Below are positions 21,846 to 25,378 of a stretch of DNA of 25,378 bases, one piece after another (the stretch's first letter is position 1; each line of letters opens with the position of its first letter). The translations under genes and the position numbers were made by a program. Source of the stretch: JACKII01 sp963974445 (GTDB taxonomy: Bacteria; Pseudomonadota; Alphaproteobacteria; Bin95); assembly GCA_963974445.1 (NCBI GenBank), contig CAXBDI010000050.1, positions 1 through 25,378 on the forward strand. Direction: 5' to 3'. The notes under the pieces are model-generated. The model saw only the letters and a list, made by a program, of their open reading frames with translations, had not been told where the DNA came from and did not search any database.

Positions 21846-22523
21846 ATGAATCCGATTAAGACACTTGCTTTGGCCGGCGTCGCCGCCATAGCGTTTTCGT
21901 ACTCCGCCAACGCGGCCATCATCACCGATAGCGACAGCCTCGGCCCGCAGACCACCGAACTGATGAGCGGTTTGGATACCCTGACGGTCGATCTGTTCGA
22001 CACGATGGGCGGTACGCGCACCCTTAACAAGGTGACCTTGACCCTTGACGCACGGATTGACACGGACGGCACCGTTACCAACAATGCGGCGCAAGCGCAG
22101 TCGTTCACGGTCCAGGTTAACTCGAACTTCAGTTCGACCGGTGGCCCGGCCCCGATCGGCAGCCTGCTCGCCAACGTGCAGGTTGGCCCCCAGGCTTTTA
22201 ACAATCTAGGCGTCGGCGCCAGCGCACCGTTTGGCCCTTCCTTTGCGACTGGCCAGGCGATGCCCATGTTCACCAATGCTGGCGATCTGGCGGCGTTTAC
22301 CGGTGTCGGCACGTTTTCGATCGGTCTGGACACGCTGAGTGGCCAGTCAATCCTGGGCGGCGGCGGTAACATTACCGCAGCTATCAACACCGAAGCCAGC
22401 GCGACCTTGACTGTCGAGTATGATTACACCACGACTCCGGTTGGCGTAAGCGAGCCGGCGACTCTCGCCATGGGCGGTTTGGCCCTGCTCGGCATGGTGG
22501 CCTTGCGCCGCCGCGCTGCGTAA
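21846..22523 (+). CDS. Secreted protein with PEP-CTERM-like anchor, choice-of-anchor E type (copy 2)
   Basis: The protein has 225 residues, the same length as its two neighbours. The signal peptide MNPIKTLALAGVAAIAFSYS ends in the cleavage site ANA. The body repeats the family blocks TVDLFDTMGGTRTLNKVTLT, TVTNNAAQAQSFTVQVNSNF, GGPAPIGSLLANVQVGPQ and SGQSILGGGGNITAAI. The tail starts at residue 202 with SEPATLA, then MGGLALLGMVAL, then RRRAA; the usual first Pro of PEP is Ser. It is probably processed by an exosortase/archaeosortase-like enzyme encoded elsewhere and delivered to the cell surface. AGGAGAGG precedes the ATG. It is nearer to copy 3 than to copy 1, with an almost identical 3' end. 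Confidence 0.87.
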   Translation: MNPIKTLALAGVAAIAFSYSANAAIITDSDSLGPQTTELMSGLDTLTVDLFDTMGGTRTLNKVTLTLDARIDTDGTVTNNAAQAQSFTVQVNSNFSSTGGPAPIGSLLANVQVGPQAFNNLGVGASAPFGPSFATGQAMPMFTNAGDLAAFTGVGTFSIGLDTLSGQSILGGGGNITAAINTEASATLTVEYDYTTTPVGVSEPATLAMGGLALLGMVALRRRAA

Positions 22524-22596
22524 CGCGACTCTCGCTTTAGAGCAATTTAAAGCGACTGATGGGCGGCTCCTTGCAAAAGGGGCCGCCTTTTCGTTG
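22448..22596 (+). repeat. 149-bp direct repeat, copy A (anchor coding, stop, terminator)
   Basis: This tract matches 23426-23574 at 146 of 149 positions. It covers the last 25 codons of gene 2, the stop codon, a small hairpin CGCTTTA/TAAAGCG (22533-22554) and the whole terminator. It is far more alike than the gene bodies, which differ at many third positions. Confidence 0.9.
22562..22591 (+). terminator. Terminator of PEP-CTERM-like gene 2
   Basis: GGCGGCTCCTT and AAGGGGCCGCC pair around a GCAA tetraloop (one T-G wobble), followed by TTTT. It lies inside the 149-bp repeat. Confidence 0.88.
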
Positions 22597-22661
22597 CTGA
22601 GGCCCAAACGCTAACGGTTCAAACTGCGCAACTGCCGCGCGAACCCATTCTGTTTGCTCGC

Positions 22662-22689
22662 TTGACTTGCTGGAATTTCCTGGTACTAT
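22662..22689 (+). promoter_or_regulatory. Sigma-70-like promoter of PEP-CTERM-like gene 3
   Basis: TTGACT (22662-22667), 16-base spacer ending CCTGG, TACTAT (22684-22689). The predicted leader of about 128 nt equals that of gene 2. Confidence 0.55.
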
Positions 22690-22769
22690 CGGTTGACAAT
22701 CCGTATGCGATACAATCATTAAGTGATATTGCATCAGATTATAGGGATATGAGCTGTCCCGCGCTGCGG

Positions 22770-22789
22770 TTGTAGGAATAATCTTACAG
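22770..22789 (+). promoter_or_regulatory. Leader hairpin of PEP-CTERM-like gene 3
   Basis: TTGTAGGA (22770-22777) pairs with TCTTACAG (22782-22789), two wobbles included, around an ATAA loop. It ends 34 bases before the ATG. Confidence 0.5.
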
Positions 22790-22823
22790 ACGGAGTTTAA
22801 CCAAAAGTATGGAGAGGTAACCC

Positions 22824-23501
22824 ATGAACCCGTTCAAATCTCTTGCCCTGGCCGGCATCGCCGCTATGGCGTTTTCGTACTCCGCCAACGCGGCCATCAT
22901 CACCAGTACCGACAGCTTCGGTCCGAGGACCGCTGAATTGATGAGCGGTGTGGATACGCTGACGGTCGATCTGTTCGACACACAGGGCGGCACGCGCACC
23001 CTGAACAAGGTGACATTGACCCTTGATGCACAGATTGACACCGACGGCACCGTTACCAACAACGCGGCGCAAGCGCAGTCGTTCTCGGTCCAGGTTAACT
23101 CGAATTTCAGTTCGACTGGCGGCCCGGCCCCGATCGGCAGCCTGCTCGCCAACGTGCAAGTCGGTCCGCTGAACTTTGTGAACCTGGGCGTCGGTGCGAG
23201 CGCACCGTTCGGGCCGACGTTCGCGGTTGACCAGGCGATGGCCATGTTCAACCTGCCCGCCGATCTGGCGGCGTTCACCGGTCTCGGCACGTTTTCGATC
23301 GGCCTTGATACTGTGAGTGGCCAGTCGATCCTGGGCGGCGGCGGTAACATTACCGCGGCTATCAGCACGGACGCCAGCGCGACCCTGACTGTCGAGTATG
23401 ATTACACCACGACTCCGATCGGTATAAGCGAGCCGGCGACTCTCGCCATGGGCGGTTTGGCCCTGCTCGGAATGGTGGCCTTGCGCCGCCGCGCTGCGTA
23501 A
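22824..23501 (+). CDS. Secreted protein with PEP-CTERM-like anchor, choice-of-anchor E type (copy 3)
   Basis: The protein has 225 residues. The signal peptide MNPFKSLALAGIAAMAFSYS ends in ANA. The same Thr/Asn/Gly-rich, Cys-free beta body as copies 1 and 2 follows, with local changes such as STDSFGPRTAELMSG and QVGPLNFVNLG. The tail is identical to copy 2 from SEPATLA to RRRAA. GGAGAGG lies ahead of ATG 22824. It has its own promoter-like element, leader hairpin and terminator, so each of the three genes looks like an independent transcription unit, not part of one operon. Role inferred: surface or extracellular matrix protein; the family has no assigned biochemical activity that I know of. 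Confidence 0.87.
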   Translation: MNPFKSLALAGIAAMAFSYSANAAIITSTDSFGPRTAELMSGVDTLTVDLFDTQGGTRTLNKVTLTLDAQIDTDGTVTNNAAQAQSFSVQVNSNFSSTGGPAPIGSLLANVQVGPLNFVNLGVGASAPFGPTFAVDQAMAMFNLPADLAAFTGLGTFSIGLDTVSGQSILGGGGNITAAISTDASATLTVEYDYTTTPIGISEPATLAMGGLALLGMVALRRRAA

Positions 23502-23574
23502 CGCGACTCTCGCTTTAGAGCAATTTAAAGCGACTGATGGGCGGCTTCTTGTAAAAGGGGCCGCCTTTTCGTTG
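23426..23574 (+). repeat. 149-bp direct repeat, copy B (anchor coding, stop, terminator)
   Basis: This is the partner of 22448-22596, with three differences: one inside the coding tail and two inside the terminator stem-loop. The hairpin CGCTTTA/TAAAGCG is at 23511-23532. Confidence 0.9.
23540..23569 (+). terminator. Terminator of PEP-CTERM-like gene 3
   Basis: GGCGGCTTCTT and AAGGGGCCGCC pair with wobbles around a GTAA loop, then TTTT. The two changes relative to gene 2 keep pairing (as G-U) or a GNRA-type loop. Confidence 0.85.
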
Positions 23575-23648
23575 TGGCTTGCGATAGGCAAGGCGGATGC
23601 AGCCTGCTAGGCTGTTGGCACTCTTCCGATTGCCCGCGAGCCCCGCCC

Positions 23649-24710
23649 ATGCCACCAGCCATCGAAGTCGACTTGATCAGCGATACCGGCACCCGCCCCA
23701 CTGCCGCCATGCGCCAGGCCATGGCGAACGCCGACGTGGGCGACGAGCAGGCTGGCGAAGACCCGACCGTCAACAAGCTCTGCGCAATGGCGTGCGAACT
23801 GACGGGGCACGAGGCCGCGGTCTACCTGCCGTCCGGCACCATGTGCAACGCCATCGCCTATCGCCTGTATTGCCGCCAGGGCGACGGCGTCATCCTCGAC
23901 GAACTGGCCCACCCGATCCATGCGGAGGCGGGCGGGCCGGCGGCGCTCTCCGGCGCGATGATGATTACGGTGAAGGGCGAGCGCGGCATTTTTACCGGCG
24001 ATCAGGTGCACGGCGCTATTCGGCCCTACAAGCACAATCGCGTCGCGGCGAAGGTGGTTTCGGTCGAGCAGACGAGCAACTTCGGCGGCGGCGCTGTCTG
24101 GCCGATCGAGACCATGCGCGGCGTCTCAGAAGCGGCGCGCGAACGCGGCCTCGCCATGCATATGGATGGCGCGCGCCTGCTGAATGCGGCAACGGCGAGT
24201 GGCCGGCCGGCCAGCGACTATGCCCGGCTTTGCGACACCACCTGGATCGACCTGTCGAAGGGGCTCGGCTGCCCGGTCGGCGCGGTGCTGGTCGGCTCCA
24301 AGGATCACATCCACGAGGCGTGGCACTGGAAACACCAGTTCGGCGGCTCGATGCGTCAGGCCGGCATTATCGCCGCCGCTGGCGTCTATGCGCTGACCCA
24401 CCATGTCGAACGCCTGGCCGAAGATCACGAGAACGCCCGCCGCCTCGCCCGCGGTCTGGCGCAGATCGAGGGCGTCGAGTTGGACCCGCCGGAGATCGCG
24501 ACGAACATGGTGTTTTTCGACTGCGCGGGGCTCGGCATCAGCAATACCGAGATGAACCAGCGCCTGCTGCAGCACGGCGTCCGCATCGGCGCCGGCTATG
24601 GCCCGCGCGGCCTGATGCGCGCCGTCACGCACCTGGACGTGAATGAGGCGGGCGTGGACAAAGCGCTTGCGGCCATCCGCGCCGTCGCCGCCGAAGCCCG
24701 CCCGAACTAG
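23649..24710 (+). CDS. Low-specificity L-threonine aldolase-like PLP enzyme
   Basis: This 353-residue fold-type I PLP enzyme resembles threonine aldolase, which splits threonine or allo-threonine to glycine and acetaldehyde. SDTGTRPT (11-18), GDEQAGEDPTVNKLC, LPSGTMCNAIAY (PLP phosphate region), DELAHPIHAEAGGPAALSG with His88, HMDGARLLNA (Asp173, Arg176) and DLSKGLGCPVGAVLVG with the Schiff-base Lys204 are all present. The usual ENTHN block reads EQTSN here. ATG 23649 is where the family N-terminus begins, though no strong ribosome-binding site is visible; the frame is open back to 23574, which is terminator sequence. It is followed 9 bases later by a SnoaL-like gene. The exact beta-hydroxy amino acid used is uncertain. 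Confidence 0.88.
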   Translation: MPPAIEVDLISDTGTRPTAAMRQAMANADVGDEQAGEDPTVNKLCAMACELTGHEAAVYLPSGTMCNAIAYRLYCRQGDGVILDELAHPIHAEAGGPAALSGAMMITVKGERGIFTGDQVHGAIRPYKHNRVAAKVVSVEQTSNFGGGAVWPIETMRGVSEAARERGLAMHMDGARLLNAATASGRPASDYARLCDTTWIDLSKGLGCPVGAVLVGSKDHIHEAWHWKHQFGGSMRQAGIIAAAGVYALTHHVERLAEDHENARRLARGLAQIEGVELDPPEIATNMVFFDCAGLGISNTEMNQRLLQHGVRIGAGYGPRGLMRAVTHLDVNEAGVDKALAAIRAVAAEARPN

Positions 24711-24719
24711 GGGCAGGCG

Positions 24720-25232
24720 ATGACCGACGCCGAGCGGATCGCAAGCCTGGAGGCCCGCCTCCACCTGCTGGAGGATAAGGAGGAAATCCGCGCCCTCCGG
24801 GATTCCTATCACGCCTGCATCAACGATGGCCGCTTTGCCGAGATCGCCGGCCTGTTCACCGGCGACGCCTTCGTCCGCCTGGGCTATCTGGCGGAATATC
24901 GGGGCCACGACGCCATCGCCGCCGGCTTCAACAGCATGGGCGAGCGCGAACGTTTCTTCATCAAACAATACATCCACAGCCACCGCATCTTTGTGAATGG
25001 CGATGAGGGCACCGGCCATTCGTATCTACAGGCCACCTATGGCCGCTTCGGCACGTCCTATCTGGTGGCGGGCCGCTATGACGACCGGTATCGGCGCACC
25101 TCCGACGGCTGGCGCTTCACCGAAATGGTGATCGAGTTCGACTACACCGTCCCCGCCGGCGTCGGCTGGAGCGGCGACGCGCTGCACTATCTGGACCCGA
25201 AAAACCGGCCGGTTGGTATTCGTCAGCCCTAG
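24720..25232 (+). CDS. SnoaL-like (NTF2-superfamily) protein
   Basis: This 170-residue protein of the SnoaL_4 type begins with a helix ERIASLEARLHLLEDKEEIRALRDSYHACIN, typical of the group. It continues with FAEIAGLFTGDAFVRLGYLAEYRGHDAIAAGF and beta strands IHSHRIFVNGDEGTGHSYLQATYG, ending RYRRTSDGWRFTEMVIEFDYTVP. Members include small dehydratases and ring-hydroxylating dioxygenase beta-like proteins; His and Asp/Tyr in the cavity suggest a catalytic one, but the substrate is unknown. ATG 24720 lies 9 bases after the aldolase stop, with GGGGCAGG ahead, so the two are cotranscribed. The next gene starts 57 bases on. Confidence 0.85.
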   Translation: MTDAERIASLEARLHLLEDKEEIRALRDSYHACINDGRFAEIAGLFTGDAFVRLGYLAEYRGHDAIAAGFNSMGERERFFIKQYIHSHRIFVNGDEGTGHSYLQATYGRFGTSYLVAGRYDDRYRRTSDGWRFTEMVIEFDYTVPAGVGWSGDALHYLDPKNRPVGIRQP

Positions 25233-25289
25233 GCGCGAGCGGTCAGCGGGTCTAGATTTTCGGGAAATACCAGCTCGGAGGATACGCCC

Positions 25290-25378
25290 ATGACCCGCGT
25301 CTATGAGCCTTTTAACGGCCCCAGCCAGCCCGACCTGCGCACCAAACGCTATATGCGCACCACCGTCACCGCCCCGGC
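25290..25378 (+). CDS. N-terminal start of an unidentified protein (partial)
   Basis: ATG 25290 has a strong GGAGG at 25277-25281 and opens a frame that runs off the right edge. The 29 visible residues (MTRVYEPFNGPSQPDLRTKR, then YMRTTVTAP) show no domain I can name. It is likely part of the same transcript as the SnoaL-like gene. Confidence 0.65.
   Translation, partial: MTRVYEPFNGPSQPDLRTKRYMRTTVTAP

Noticed and set aside
1..25378. CRISPR arrays, tRNA/rRNA genes, intact insertion sequences, phage genes
   Set aside because: No regularly spaced direct repeats, no cloverleaf, no transposase or integrase domain was found by eye.

Overview
The window is high-GC bacterial DNA with dense genes, short spacers, frequent GTG/TTG alternative starts and Shine-Dalgarno sites. 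The gene set (TRAP and TTT-type solute-binding proteins, several family III CoA-transferases, crotonase, heptose-LPS genes) and small dispersed palindromes of the CCCTGAG...CGAAGGG type suggest an alphaproteobacterium, perhaps Rhodospirillales-like. That placement is inference; no rRNA, tRNA, CRISPR array or intact transposase was seen.

Region 1 (1-5500): the end of an unidentified gene with a strong hairpin behind it, an NTF2/SnoaL-like protein, a cupin protein on the minus strand, a lipocalin-like protein in tandem with a double-length CaiB/BaiF CoA-transferase, gpsA (TTG start) and an enoyl-CoA hydratase-like protein. Region 2 (5500-8800): a complete TRAP transporter operon (DctP, DctQ, DctM) behind a good sigma-70-type promoter. 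Region 3 (8800-12100): a 2-hydroxychromene-2-carboxylate isomerase-like protein, a sugar-phosphate isomerase/epimerase-like TIM barrel whose 3' end runs into a dispersed repeat, an orphan TctC-type binding protein with a near-perfect terminator hairpin, and a small remnant of the C-terminus of a copper P-type ATPase.

Region 4 (12079-16871, minus strand): an SDR oxidoreductase, a PAP2 phosphatase and two CoA-transferases. One of these has an 11-bp inverted repeat that would bury its own Shine-Dalgarno in a hairpin. Region 5 (16979-20524): a heptose block for lipopolysaccharide core, consisting of a frameshifted small gene, hldD, hldE and gmhA, with a palindromic repeat pair between hldE and gmhA. 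A 41-codon single-membrane-span ORF lies antiparallel to the end of gmhA.

Region 6 (20525-23575) is the most striking part: three tandem 225-residue secreted proteins with PEP-CTERM-like anchors (choice-of-anchor E type). Each has a leader hairpin 30-34 nt before its start codon and a terminator hairpin of the same design. Copy 1 has a sigma-54-like -24/-12 element and three evenly spaced 11-bp palindromes (YGCAANNTGCR) upstream. Copies 2 and 3 instead share a sigma-70-like TTGACT-N16 promoter and a nearly identical 149-bp 3' tract. This looks like a small surface-protein family with different inputs to each copy; the exosortase that would process it is not in the window. Region 7 (23649-25378): a threonine aldolase-like enzyme, another SnoaL-like protein and the start of an unidentified gene.
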